DNA of 64,000 bases from Terrisporobacter petrolearius (GTDB lineage: Bacteria; Bacillota; Clostridia; Peptostreptococcales; Peptostreptococcaceae): contig NZ_JAHZMO010000001.1 of assembly GCF_020748185.1 (NCBI RefSeq), positions 62,001 through 126,000 on the forward strand, given 5' to 3'. This document shows positions 40,889 through 49,230 of the stretch, one piece after another. Under the pieces are notes generated by a model that saw only the letters and a program-made list of their open reading frames with translations, did not search any database and was not told the DNA's origin. The translations under genes were made by a program, and so were the position numbers. Position 1 is the stretch's first letter. Every line of letters begins with the position of its first letter.

Positions 40889-41022
40889 TATATTTTGAGT
40901 AACGAAGTTGCCTAAAATTTCATAGCGCCCACCCAGTGGCTTAAAGTGATATCAAAATTATTTGCCAACACGTTGCTCAAAGGCATTTCGTTTGTGACAT
41001 GAAGTAAGTGGATTTTTTATTA
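40889..41022 (+). repeat. Dispersed modular intergenic repeat, copy F (longest)
   Basis: Blocks in order: TTTTGAGTAACGAAGTTGCC, AAATTTCATAGCGCCCACCC, CAGTGGCTTAAAGTGATATC, TTTGCCAACACGTTGCTCAA, AGGCATTTCGTTTGTGACAT and GAAGTAAGTGGATTTTTTAT. It holds nearly all blocks seen separately in the other copies, so it may be closest to the full element. Length about 130 bases, non-coding, in a 395-base gap between divergent genes. Confidence 0.7.
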
Positions 41023-41131
41023 TATATAAATTATCTTAAATATTGCAGAAAAATTCATAATTTAAGTCTTAAAGTATATAAATTCAATATTTTACCAATA
41101 ATAGAAATAAATATTAAGAGGAAGTGAAATT

Positions 41132-41608
41132 ATGATAAATAGTATAATTAAGCTGTTTTACTCAGAAGTGGTAAAAACAAAAATGAGCAATATGCCAAAC
41201 AAAGATTATGAACTTAGAAAAGGATGTAAAGAATTTAGAAATATTACATTAAAAATAGATAGCTATTTATTTAAAGGATTAAAAATAATTTTAGCACTGT
41301 TTATCCTTTATTTATCATTTAGTGTTAAAATGCTTCTTGGTGTAGGAGTATTATTAGTAGAAGTAACTTATTTAGTTTATAAAGTTAGTTATGAAAAGCA
41401 AGTAAAAGAAGCAATTAAAAATGTAAAAAACAATATAGAAATATCAGCAAATAATTTTATGAATGAAAATGGAAAGAGAGGAATTAATTTATTAATAACT
41501 CTTATTATTATAAGCTTGCTTACAGGGTTTAATTATTTTATAGGTATAAGTTTTATAATAGTATTTATTTATACAGTTAGAAATATATACGAAGGATTTA
41601 AGCAATAG
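41132..41608 (+). CDS. Small membrane protein of unknown function
   Basis: 158 residues with two hydrophobic blocks, each probably two membrane helices: ILALFILYLSFSVKMLLGVGVLLVEVTYLVY (about 52-85) and INLLITLIIISLLTGFNYFIGISFIIVFIY (about 116-148). The N-terminus and the loop between are charged and cytoplasmic. No family recognised. The ATG has AGAGGAAG upstream. It seems to be a single-gene unit, closed by a hairpin at 41660. Confidence 0.65.
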   Translation: MINSIIKLFYSEVVKTKMSNMPNKDYELRKGCKEFRNITLKIDSYLFKGLKIILALFILYLSFSVKMLLGVGVLLVEVTYLVYKVSYEKQVKEAIKNVKNNIEISANNFMNENGKRGINLLITLIIISLLTGFNYFIGISFIIVFIYTVRNIYEGFKQ

Positions 41609-41659
41609 AAGTGTCTATGATTTTTAATTATAAAATTGGATAAACAAATATTTTGATTT

Positions 41660-41691
41660 TGGGTATATGAATAAATATACCCATTTTTTTA
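41660..41691 (+). terminator. Terminator after the small membrane protein
   Basis: TGGGTATA pairs with TATACCCA and is followed by a run of seven T. Confidence 0.75.
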
Positions 41692-41864
41692 TGTAACTAG
41701 ATTTAAAGCTAATATGTGAAGTATAATTAAATTATGATGATTGAAATAATATATATTTATTCATAAAGATGCAAAAAGGTAATTTATCTATATAAATAAA
41801 TAATATTATGTTACAATAAGTTTTATAAAAAAGTAAATCTTATATGAGGGAAGGGTGTATACTT

Positions 41865-43631
41865 ATGACCAATATTAGTATGAAAATTAAAAATTTAGTA
41901 GATATATCTTCGTTGGTTACAGAATCTACTAATTTTTTTGATATAAAGGATAAAATAATTGAAAAAATGCTTGAAGTGGTTTTTCCGAGAAAAGCGTGTG
42001 TTAACTTATTTTATAATAGTGATTATAAGCATGCTTACTTAGTATGTTCAAATAGTTTAGATTACATAGGAGAAACTTTTAAATCTGATGAAGCTAAAGG
42101 CGTAAAGTTTGATTTTTATGAAGATTATCCAGAGTACATTCATGATGCAGTAGAATTTAAAAAAATAATTTATATAAAAAATGTATTTGAAGATGAAAGA
42201 GCTGTAAAGGAAAGAGATTTAGCAAAGCTTGAAAAATATACAGGAAGAGTTGTATTTCCTTTAATATATAATAAAAAAGTAGTAGGGTTTATGACATGTT
42301 TCTTAGATGAAGACGATATTTTGAAAGATGAGGATATAGACTTTGTATCTTCCGTAGCTTCATTAATAGCCTTATCTATAGAAATAACAGAAAAAAATAG
42401 CCAAAAGAATTTTGTGATTGATAAACTTAGAAGTGCTCTAGAATTGATAAGTGAAGCTACAAGAAAACTTTATCAAAATAAAAATATAGATGAGTTCTTA
42501 GTTCATTTAAGTGATATAGCTAAAAAAACTACAAAGAGTCAAGATTCAGTTATATTAATAGATAAAATCAATTGTAAAAATAAAATATTTAGGTCTTACT
42601 GCAAATTGGATGAAAAAGATTCTAATATGGAAGATACGGTTAACTTGCTTTTATCAAAAAATGTTCAAGGTCAGTATGTAAACGATAGAGAGCAATCAAA
42701 AGAAATAAACTTAAATGTAGATACATATATATTTTACAAATTGTCTAATGAATTGGAGTCTATTGGTGTAATTTTATGTACAGACGGAAAGAAATATGAA
42801 GATGATGATTTAAATATATTGAGTATATTGTCTAAACAGGTTACAGTTGCTATGCAACTTTATGACTATAGTGAAAAAAATGTAAAACATAAGTTAATTG
42901 CAAAAGAATTAAATATTCTTAATAAACAACAAAAGCTTATAATGAACGATAGTAAGATGGAATGTAACAATGAAAAAGAATTGGAATTTTATCATAAACC
43001 TGCAACAGTTGTAGGTGGAGATTTTTATTATTCCCACAAAATCGATGATAAAAGAGTGGCTTATATTATTGCAGATGTTATGGGCCATGGTATAGTGGCA
43101 AACTACATGGTTGCCATGATTAAAGGTGCATTTAAAACCTTATGCTATCAATATAAAACACCTGGAGAAATAGCAACTCATCTAAATAAAATATTATATG
43201 AAGAGTTTGATAAAATGGGTGTATTTGCTACAGCTTTAATAAATGTATTTGATACGGAAAGAAATATATTATCTGTTTCTAATGCAGGTCATTACAGTCC
43301 TATAATTATTGATGAGAATGGCCAAGTAGTAGAGAGTCTTAATTGTAAAAAGGGAATTCCTATAGGAGTATTACCTGAGGGAGAGTATCATAGCAATACT
43401 TTTAGTGTAGAAAATTATCCTATGATATTTATGTTTACAGATGGGATTTTAGAAATTAAGAATAACGATAAGGAAGAGTTCGGTGTTGATAGGTTGAAGC
43501 GTTTTGTAGAAAATAACTACAAAAACAATAAAAATAAAATTGTAGAGAACTTAAAAAAAGAAGCAGAAAAATTTACTGGAAATGACAATTTTGATGATGA
43601 TATTTTAATTTTAATGTTAAAAAATATTTAG
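41865..43631 (+). CDS. GAF-domain SpoIIE-type serine phosphatase
   Basis: 588 residues. Two GAF-like sensor domains (about 10-180 and 190-330), a short helix, then a PP2C/SpoIIE phosphatase domain (about 370-588) with the metal-binding marks VGGDFYYSHKIDDKRVAYIIADVMGHGIVANY, NAGHYSPIIID and FTDGILEIKN. It would dephosphorylate a partner anti-anti-sigma factor in response to a signal sensed by the GAF domains. No such factor is adjacent. I use ATG 41865, nine bases after GGGAAGGG, rather than 41844. The next gene starts nine bases after its stop. Confidence 0.86.
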   Translation: MTNISMKIKNLVDISSLVTESTNFFDIKDKIIEKMLEVVFPRKACVNLFYNSDYKHAYLVCSNSLDYIGETFKSDEAKGVKFDFYEDYPEYIHDAVEFKKIIYIKNVFEDERAVKERDLAKLEKYTGRVVFPLIYNKKVVGFMTCFLDEDDILKDEDIDFVSSVASLIALSIEITEKNSQKNFVIDKLRSALELISEATRKLYQNKNIDEFLVHLSDIAKKTTKSQDSVILIDKINCKNKIFRSYCKLDEKDSNMEDTVNLLLSKNVQGQYVNDREQSKEINLNVDTYIFYKLSNELESIGVILCTDGKKYEDDDLNILSILSKQVTVAMQLYDYSEKNVKHKLIAKELNILNKQQKLIMNDSKMECNNEKELEFYHKPATVVGGDFYYSHKIDDKRVAYIIADVMGHGIVANYMVAMIKGAFKTLCYQYKTPGEIATHLNKILYEEFDKMGVFATALINVFDTERNILSVSNAGHYSPIIIDENGQVVESLNCKKGIPIGVLPEGEYHSNTFSVENYPMIFMFTDGILEIKNNDKEEFGVDRLKRFVENNYKNNKNKIVENLKKEAEKFTGNDNFDDDILILMLKNI

Positions 43632-43639
43632 GAGGAATT

Positions 43640-44239
43640 ATGGATAAACATAATAAAGTTTTAATTATTAATGGTAGTCCAAGAAGAAGTAAAAATTGTA
43701 GTAAAATAATTGAAAATATAACTAAAAAATTAGAAGAAAATAAGATTAACTACGAAGTATTAAATATTTATAAAATGAATATTGACTACTGTACAGCTTG
43801 TGGATACTGTGAAAGAACTGGAAAATGTATTATAAAAGATGATATGACACCACTATATGAAGCTTTTGATAAATCTATAGGAACTATTGTAGTAAGCCCT
43901 ATGTTTTTCCAAAGTATTTCTACAAAGGTGAAAACATTAGTAGATAGAACACAGGTTTTTTACTCAAGCAAATACATATTAAAGAAACCATCTATAGATG
44001 TAAAAAAAGAACGTAGAGGAATGTTTATAGCTGTGGGAGGCCAACCTGCATATGAAAATCAGTTTTTAGGTGGACAACTTGTAATGGATTTGTTCTTTAA
44101 ATGTATCAACACTAAATTAATTTCAAATGTTTACATGAGTAATAGTGATGAAGTACCATTTGACGAAAATAAGGTATTTCAAGAAGAATTAAATGGGGTG
44201 GTGATAAATTATATAAATGAAATAAATGACCTTATATAA
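43640..44239 (+). CDS. Flavodoxin-family NAD(P)H-dependent FMN reductase-like protein
   Basis: 199 residues of the flavodoxin/NADPH-dependent FMN reductase family. The FMN-phosphate loop is NGSPRRSKNCSKII near residue 12, and 'YCTACGYCERTGKCIIKDDM' (a Cys cluster, CTACGYC) sits near residue 50, followed by VVSPMFFQSISTKVKTLVDR. Proteins with this Cys cluster are linked to iron-sulfur flavoprotein (Isf)-like types in anaerobes, with FMN and perhaps an Fe-S centre. It lies nine bases after the phosphatase gene and is followed by the activator gene, so these three are probably one transcript. The start has AGGAGG upstream. Confidence 0.8.
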   Translation: MDKHNKVLIINGSPRRSKNCSKIIENITKKLEENKINYEVLNIYKMNIDYCTACGYCERTGKCIIKDDMTPLYEAFDKSIGTIVVSPMFFQSISTKVKTLVDRTQVFYSSKYILKKPSIDVKKERRGMFIAVGGQPAYENQFLGGQLVMDLFFKCINTKLISNVYMSNSDEVPFDENKVFQEELNGVVINYINEINDLI

Positions 44240-44286
44240 AAATAATAAAATTCATAATTAAGTCGCTTATTTTGGAGGGGGAGTTA

Positions 44287-45696
44287 TTGAATTTAGAACT
44301 GTATGAAATATTAATGAGGGAAATATTATTAAATATTGACGAGGGGATACATTTCATAGATAAAAATGGAAAAACTATAATTTACAATGACTACATGGAA
44401 AAAATAGAAAAAATGAGTAAAAATTATGTGATGAATAAGTCGTTTATGGATATTGTTGATGAAATAAATATAAAAAATAGCACATTATTAGAGGTATTAA
44501 ATAAAAAAAAGACCATAAAAAATAATATGCAAAGATATGTTGATAAAAATGGAAAAGAAATTACTACAATAAACACTACAATCCCAATTATAAATGGAAA
44601 TGACTTTATAGGAGCTTTAGAGATATGCAAGGATGTTACAACAATGGAAACTATGTCTGAACAAATCATAAACCTAAAAAAAAATTCAACAAATAAAGAA
44701 AAAAAAACATACAGAAGATATAGGTTTGAAGATATTGTAGGAAATAGTAAGTTGATGAAAGCCTCCATTAAAAAATGTGAGAAAGCCAGCAAGTCAGATG
44801 CCGCAGTTTTTATATATGGAGAAACTGGAACGGGCAAAGAATTAATTAGCCAATCTATACATTATGCTAGTAGTAGAAAGCAATATCCTTTTATTGCTCA
44901 AAATTGTGCAGCATTACCAGAATCTTTATTTGAAGGAATTCTCTTTGGAACTACAAAAGGAGGATTCACAGGTGCGGTAGATAGACCTGGTTTGTTTGAA
45001 CAAGCTGATAAAGGAACTTTATTGTTAGATGAAATAAACTCAATGCCAATGATGTTACAGGCAAAGTTACTTAGAGTATTACAAGAAGGTTATGTTAGAA
45101 GAGTTGGAGGAACAAAAGATATTCCTGTTGATGTTAGAGTTATAGCAACAACAAATGAAAGTCCAACTCAAATATTAAATGAAAACAAAATAAGAAAAGA
45201 TTTATATTATAGGCTAAATGTAATAAATATAGAAATACCACCATTGCGAGAAAGGAAAGAAGATATCTCCTTACTTTGTGATATGTTTATTAAAAAATAT
45301 AATAAAAAATTGAATAAAAATGTAAAAGGTATATCTTATGATAGTATTAACTATTTAAAAAAACATAACTGGCAAGGAAATGTAAGGGAATTGGAAAATG
45401 TAATATATTCTACTATGAGTATGATGGATAATGAAAAAAATATAGTTCCTGAAATGATTCATTTAAATGAATACTATTATTTAAAAGAAAAAAAAATAAA
45501 TGAGGAGTATTCTTTAGACGACCTAGAGTATAAAACATTAGATCATATTATAGGAGACGTTGAAGAAGGGTATATAATAGAATCTTTAGAAAAGACTGGA
45601 TATAATATTAGTAAATCAGCAGCTATTTTGGGAATAAATAGGCAAAATTTGCAATATAAAATGAAAAAGTATAACATAAAAAATTTTAATAAATAA
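44287..45696 (+). CDS. RocR-type sigma-54-dependent activator (PAS-AAA-HTH)
   Basis: 469 residues: N-terminal PAS domain (about 10-120), AAA+ domain (about 150-375) with Walker A GETGTGKE, KGGFTGAVDRPGLFEQA, Walker B TLLLDEINSM, and Fis-type HTH (about 440-465, SKSAAILGINRQNLQYKMKKY). The GGFTGA loop contacts sigma-54; GGFTGA instead of GAFTGA fits the RocR branch, which in Bacillus controls arginine and ornithine degradation. I use TTG 44287 as start, since GGAGGGGG precedes it by five bases, not the TTG at 44272. A terminator follows. A -24/-12 promoter lies 150 bases downstream. Confidence 0.87.
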   Translation: MNLELYEILMREILLNIDEGIHFIDKNGKTIIYNDYMEKIEKMSKNYVMNKSFMDIVDEINIKNSTLLEVLNKKKTIKNNMQRYVDKNGKEITTINTTIPIINGNDFIGALEICKDVTTMETMSEQIINLKKNSTNKEKKTYRRYRFEDIVGNSKLMKASIKKCEKASKSDAAVFIYGETGTGKELISQSIHYASSRKQYPFIAQNCAALPESLFEGILFGTTKGGFTGAVDRPGLFEQADKGTLLLDEINSMPMMLQAKLLRVLQEGYVRRVGGTKDIPVDVRVIATTNESPTQILNENKIRKDLYYRLNVINIEIPPLRERKEDISLLCDMFIKKYNKKLNKNVKGISYDSINYLKKHNWQGNVRELENVIYSTMSMMDNEKNIVPEMIHLNEYYYLKEKKINEEYSLDDLEYKTLDHIIGDVEEGYIIESLEKTGYNISKSAAILGINRQNLQYKMKKYNIKNFNK

Positions 45697-45745
45697 AAAG
45701 AGCAAAAAAATTTGCGTAAGAGCAAAATTTTTTGCTCTTTTTTTA
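45695..45745 (+). terminator. Terminator after the activator gene
   Basis: AAAAAGAGCAAAAAAATTT pairs with AAATTTTTTGCTCTTTTT across a short loop, then more T. It separates the activator from its target operon. Confidence 0.82.
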
Positions 45746-45843
45746 TTTCAAAAAACTAATTAAAGAAAAATATAAAAGTAAAAATAATAAATATATGAGC
45801 TAGACAAAAGGTTTGAAAAGAAATTAAGGTTGATAATTTAAAG

Positions 45844-45860
45844 TTGGCATAATTTGTGCT
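45844..45860 (+). promoter_or_regulatory. Sigma-54 (-24/-12) promoter of the ornithine operon
   Basis: TTGGCATAATTTGTGCT. The GG and GC doublets are 12 bases apart, as required, and TTGGCA and TGC match the -24 and -12 elements well. It lies 50 bases before the ord start codon and downstream of the gene for a sigma-54 activator. No clear activator site is visible in the 100 bases upstream. Confidence 0.8.
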
Positions 45861-45909
45861 TCATAAAAATGTAAGAAAATTAAAACAATTTATTTGGGAG
45901 GATATAGTT

Positions 45910-46980
45910 ATGAGAAAAGTAAGAATAGGAATTTGGGGATTTGGAGCAATGGGAACAGGAATGGCAAATATGATATTAAAAAAAGAAGGTATGGAAATTA
46001 CATCAGTTTGTAGCAGAAGTACTGCAGGTAAAAGCATATATGATATTTTGCAAATAGAAAGAGGAAATAGAAGTGAAGTTATTATAAATGGTAATTATGA
46101 AGAAGCTTTTACAGAAAAAAGTTGTGATGTTGTTTTATTAGCAACTGACTCTTTTACAAAAAAAGCTTTTGATAAAATAATTTATTTATTAGAAAAAAAA
46201 ATAAATGTTATATCTACGGCTGAACAAATGGCATATCCACAAGCCGATGATCCAGATTTAGCTAAAAAAATGGATGAAGTTGCAAAAAAAAATGGTGTGA
46301 GTGTTTTAGGAACAGGAATAAATCCTGGTTTTGTGTTAGATTTATTAGTTTTAGCTTTATCAGGAACTTGTGAGGAAGTTGAGAGCATAAGTGCTAAAAG
46401 AGTAAATGATTTATCTCCATTTGGAAAAGCAGTTATGGTAGAACAAGGAGTTGGTGTAACTAAAGAAGAGTTCTTAAAAGGTGTAGAAAACAATACAATA
46501 GCAGGCCATGTGGGCTTTGTAGAATCAATAAATATGATTGCAGATGGATTAGGATGGAAATTAGATAAAATAGAACAAACAAAAGAGCCAATAACGACTA
46601 CAGTAGATAGAAAATCTAAATATGGAGAAGCTTTAGCAGGAAATGTTGCTGGTTGTAGACAATGTGGATACGGCTATGTAAATGGAGAAGTTTTGGTAGA
46701 AATGGAACATCCACAACAAATAATACCAGAAGCTGAAGGAACTAAGACAGGAGACTACATATCAATAAAAGGAATACCAAATATAGATTTACAAATAAAT
46801 CCTGAAATACCTGGAGGAATAGGAACATATGCAATGATAGTAAACTCTATACCTCTAATAATAAATGCAAGACCAGGTCTAAAAACTATGTTAGATATAC
46901 CAGTACCTAGAGCCATAATGGGTGATGTAAGAAATCAAATAGAAGTTGAATTAGAAGAAGATGTAAAAGTAGAAATATAA
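45910..46980 (+). CDS. ord: 2,4-diaminopentanoate dehydrogenase
   Basis: 356 residues. N-terminal Rossmann domain VRIGIWGFGAMGTGMANMIL with SVCSRST, then GTGINPGFVLDLLVLALSG, as in the amino-acid dehydrogenase family to which Ord belongs. It oxidises (2R,4S)-2,4-diaminopentanoate to 2-amino-4-oxopentanoate with NAD(P)+. It heads the ornithine operon. I use ATG 45910, preceded by TGGGAGG; the longer frame from 45856 begins inside the -12 element of the sigma-54 promoter. Confidence 0.92.
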   Translation: MRKVRIGIWGFGAMGTGMANMILKKEGMEITSVCSRSTAGKSIYDILQIERGNRSEVIINGNYEEAFTEKSCDVVLLATDSFTKKAFDKIIYLLEKKINVISTAEQMAYPQADDPDLAKKMDEVAKKNGVSVLGTGINPGFVLDLLVLALSGTCEEVESISAKRVNDLSPFGKAVMVEQGVGVTKEEFLKGVENNTIAGHVGFVESINMIADGLGWKLDKIEQTKEPITTTVDRKSKYGEALAGNVAGCRQCGYGYVNGEVLVEMEHPQQIIPEAEGTKTGDYISIKGIPNIDLQINPEIPGGIGTYAMIVNSIPLIINARPGLKTMLDIPVPRAIMGDVRNQIEVELEEDVKVEI

Positions 46981-47025
46981 AATAGAAGTTTAAAAAGTAG
47001 ATAGTGGTTAAAGGGGGAAAACAAA

Positions 47026-47334
47026 ATGGATGCTAAATGCAATGATTGGGTTATCATACACAACCTAGTATTAACTCCTGATGAAAGAGCACCACAAGTT
47101 CCAGATGATACTAAGAAAGTGCCATTGGAAATGTGGGTTAAAGGGTTTATACAAAAAGATGCTGATGTAGGGGATTTAGTTGAGGTGAAAACTATAACAG
47201 GAAGATTTGTAAAAGGAAATTTAGTTCAAGTAAACCCATATTATACTCATGACTATGGTAAGTGCATACCAGAGTTACTTCAAATAGGAATTCAAGCAAA
47301 GGAAATATTATTTGGAGGTGAGGATAATGAGTAG
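47026..47334 (+). CDS. ortA: 2-amino-4-oxopentanoate thiolase, alpha subunit
   Basis: 102 residues, the small subunit of the CoA-dependent thiolase. Recognisable stretches are LTPDERAPQVPDDTKKVPLEMWVKG and 'HDYGKCIPELLQIGIQAKEIL'. With OrtB it cleaves 2-amino-4-oxopentanoate to acetyl-CoA and alanine. It is 45 bases after ord, with AAGGGGG before ATG, and overlaps ortB by eight bases. Confidence 0.92.
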   Translation: MDAKCNDWVIIHNLVLTPDERAPQVPDDTKKVPLEMWVKGFIQKDADVGDLVEVKTITGRFVKGNLVQVNPYYTHDYGKCIPELLQIGIQAKEILFGGEDNE

Positions 47335-48760
47335 CAGTGTTTTAGAAAAAGATATGAGTTATGAAGCTGTTATGGGAAGAAAAAATGAAATAATGAAAAA
47401 TGCCATAGGAATAGATTATTCTTCCTTTGAAAAAGATGGCATTGGATTTGATTATGAAAAAATGATGAACGAAACTGGATACACATTGGAAGAAATAGAA
47501 TCTATTCAATCACAATATGCAGTAGGAAACACTCCTATAATAGAACTTAAAAATTTAACTGCTTTAGCAAGAAAATGTGCTCCAAAAGGAAAAGGGGCTA
47601 GAATTTTTATAAAAGATGAGGCAATGAATGCTTCTGGTAGTTTCAAAGCAAGAAGAGCGGCTACTGCTGTATATCATGCTAAAAAAATGGGATACAAAGG
47701 TGTAATAGCAGCAACTAGTGGTAATTATGGTGCAGCTGTAGCATCTCAAGCAGCTATGCAAGGACTAAAATGTATAATAGTACAAGAATGCTATGATTCT
47801 AAGGGAATAGGTCAACCAGAAATTATAGAAAAAGCAAGAAAATGTGAAGCTTATGGTGCAGAAGTTGTTCAATTAACAGTTGGACCAGAGTTATTTTATA
47901 CATTTTTAGTTTTACTTGAGGAAACGGGATACTTTAATGCTTCTTTATATTCTCCATTTGGTATAGCGGGTGTTGAAACTTTAGGAGATGAACTGTCTAC
48001 TCAATTCAAACAAAAATATGGTAAGAATCCTGATGTGGTTGTTTGTACTAATGCAGGTGGCGGTAATCTTACAGGTACAGCAAGAGGTTTAATAAAAGCG
48101 AATGCATTAAATAGTCAAGTAGTAGGAGCAAGCGTTGACCTAAAAGGATTACATATGGCTAGTGATAGTCAGTTTAATAGAAAATCCTTTACTACGGGAC
48201 ATACAGGATTTGGAATACCATTTTGCACATGGCCAGATAGATCTGATGTTCCTAGATCAGCAGCCAGACCACTTAGATATATGGACAGATATGTGTTAGT
48301 TAAACAGGGAGAGGTATTTTATATAACTGAGTTGTTGGCACAGTTGGAAGGTATTGAAAGAGGACCTGCAGGAAATACATCTTTAACAGCAGCATTTTCA
48401 TTAGCGCAGGAATTAGATGAGGACAAAATTATAGTAGTTCAAGAAACTGAATACACAGGAGCTGGAAAACATATTAATCCTCAACTTACTTTTGCCAGAG
48501 AAAATGGAATAGAAATAAAATTTGGTAATCCAAAGGATGAAATAGCTGGTGAAAATTTAATTCTACCACAAAGGCCAGAACTATTAAAATGTGTAGATGT
48601 TGATATTAACAGAATAAGAAAATCTTATATAAAAAATTGTGTACTAAACAATAAAATAAATAATGTTGATAATTTAAGTAATGAAGATATTGAATTTCTA
48701 ATGAAAGAGACAAAGAGCTCTAAGGAGTTTGTAATAGAAGTTTTAGATAATTTGAAATAA
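47327..48760 (+). CDS. ortB: 2-amino-4-oxopentanoate thiolase, beta subunit (PLP)
   Basis: 477 residues of the tryptophan-synthase beta (fold II) PLP family. The PLP-binding Lys lies in KDEAMNASGSFKARRAA, with TSGNYGAAVASQ and CTNAGGGNLTGTARG as glycine-rich phosphate binders. It forms the catalytic thiolase subunit, cleaving the ketone product with CoA. I start at ATG 47327, with GGAGGTGA before it, not the longer TTG frame at 47312. The start overlaps ortA, so the subunits are translationally coupled. Confidence 0.92.
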   Translation: MSSSVLEKDMSYEAVMGRKNEIMKNAIGIDYSSFEKDGIGFDYEKMMNETGYTLEEIESIQSQYAVGNTPIIELKNLTALARKCAPKGKGARIFIKDEAMNASGSFKARRAATAVYHAKKMGYKGVIAATSGNYGAAVASQAAMQGLKCIIVQECYDSKGIGQPEIIEKARKCEAYGAEVVQLTVGPELFYTFLVLLEETGYFNASLYSPFGIAGVETLGDELSTQFKQKYGKNPDVVVCTNAGGGNLTGTARGLIKANALNSQVVGASVDLKGLHMASDSQFNRKSFTTGHTGFGIPFCTWPDRSDVPRSAARPLRYMDRYVLVKQGEVFYITELLAQLEGIERGPAGNTSLTAAFSLAQELDEDKIIVVQETEYTGAGKHINPQLTFARENGIEIKFGNPKDEIAGENLILPQRPELLKCVDVDINRIRKSYIKNCVLNNKINNVDNLSNEDIEFLMKETKSSKEFVIEVLDNLK

Positions 48761-48827
48761 AAGCTATTAAATAAATATAAATAGGTGAAAACCATAGTTT
48801 AGTGGTAAATAAATGAGGGGGATATAT

Positions 48828-49229
48828 ATGGAAAAAAGACAAGATGATTTTGAAGTTAGAAGAAAACATCTTCAAGAACTAAGTGATCAACAACTAAAGG
48901 ATAGATTCTGGCAATTAGCAAGCCAAATAGTTGAACCAATGGTAGAACTAGGCAGAAAAAATACAACACCATCAATAGAAAGATCTATTTTGCTTAGAAT
49001 GGGATTTTCTTCTCTTGAAGTGAAACCTATACTAGAGGGAGTTATGGAAAGAGGATTAATAGGAAAAGGTGCTGGTCATGTAGTTTACAAATTAGCAACA
49101 AACAAGGGTATAACAGTTAGAGAAGCAGGGTTAATGTTAATAGATGGTGAAGGCTGGGATGAAGTAATAGAATTGTTTCATAACAATGAAAAACCAGGTA
49201 AGGAAGTAACTATAGAGGGGGGGAATTAG
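48828..49229 (+). CDS. oraS: D-ornithine 4,5-aminomutase, small (alpha) subunit
   Basis: 133 residues. The family marks are 'RRKHLQELSDQQLKDRFWQLASQIVEPMVELG' and TTPSIERSILLRMGFSSLE, with GKGAGHVVYKLA. It is the small partner of OraE in the adenosylcobalamin- and PLP-dependent mutase that moves the terminal amino group of D-ornithine. The start is ATG 48828 with GAGGGGG upstream; the ATG at 48813 overlaps that site. One base separates its stop from oraE. Confidence 0.92.
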   Translation: MEKRQDDFEVRRKHLQELSDQQLKDRFWQLASQIVEPMVELGRKNTTPSIERSILLRMGFSSLEVKPILEGVMERGLIGKGAGHVVYKLATNKGITVREAGLMLIDGEGWDEVIELFHNNEKPGKEVTIEGGN

Positions 49230-49230
49230 A

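Noticed and set aside
44941..44984. GGFTGA loop as a sign of a broken sigma-54 activator
   Set aside because: GGFTGA in place of GAFTGA fits the RocR branch as I recall it, and the Walker A, Walker B and HTH are intact, so the protein is probably active.
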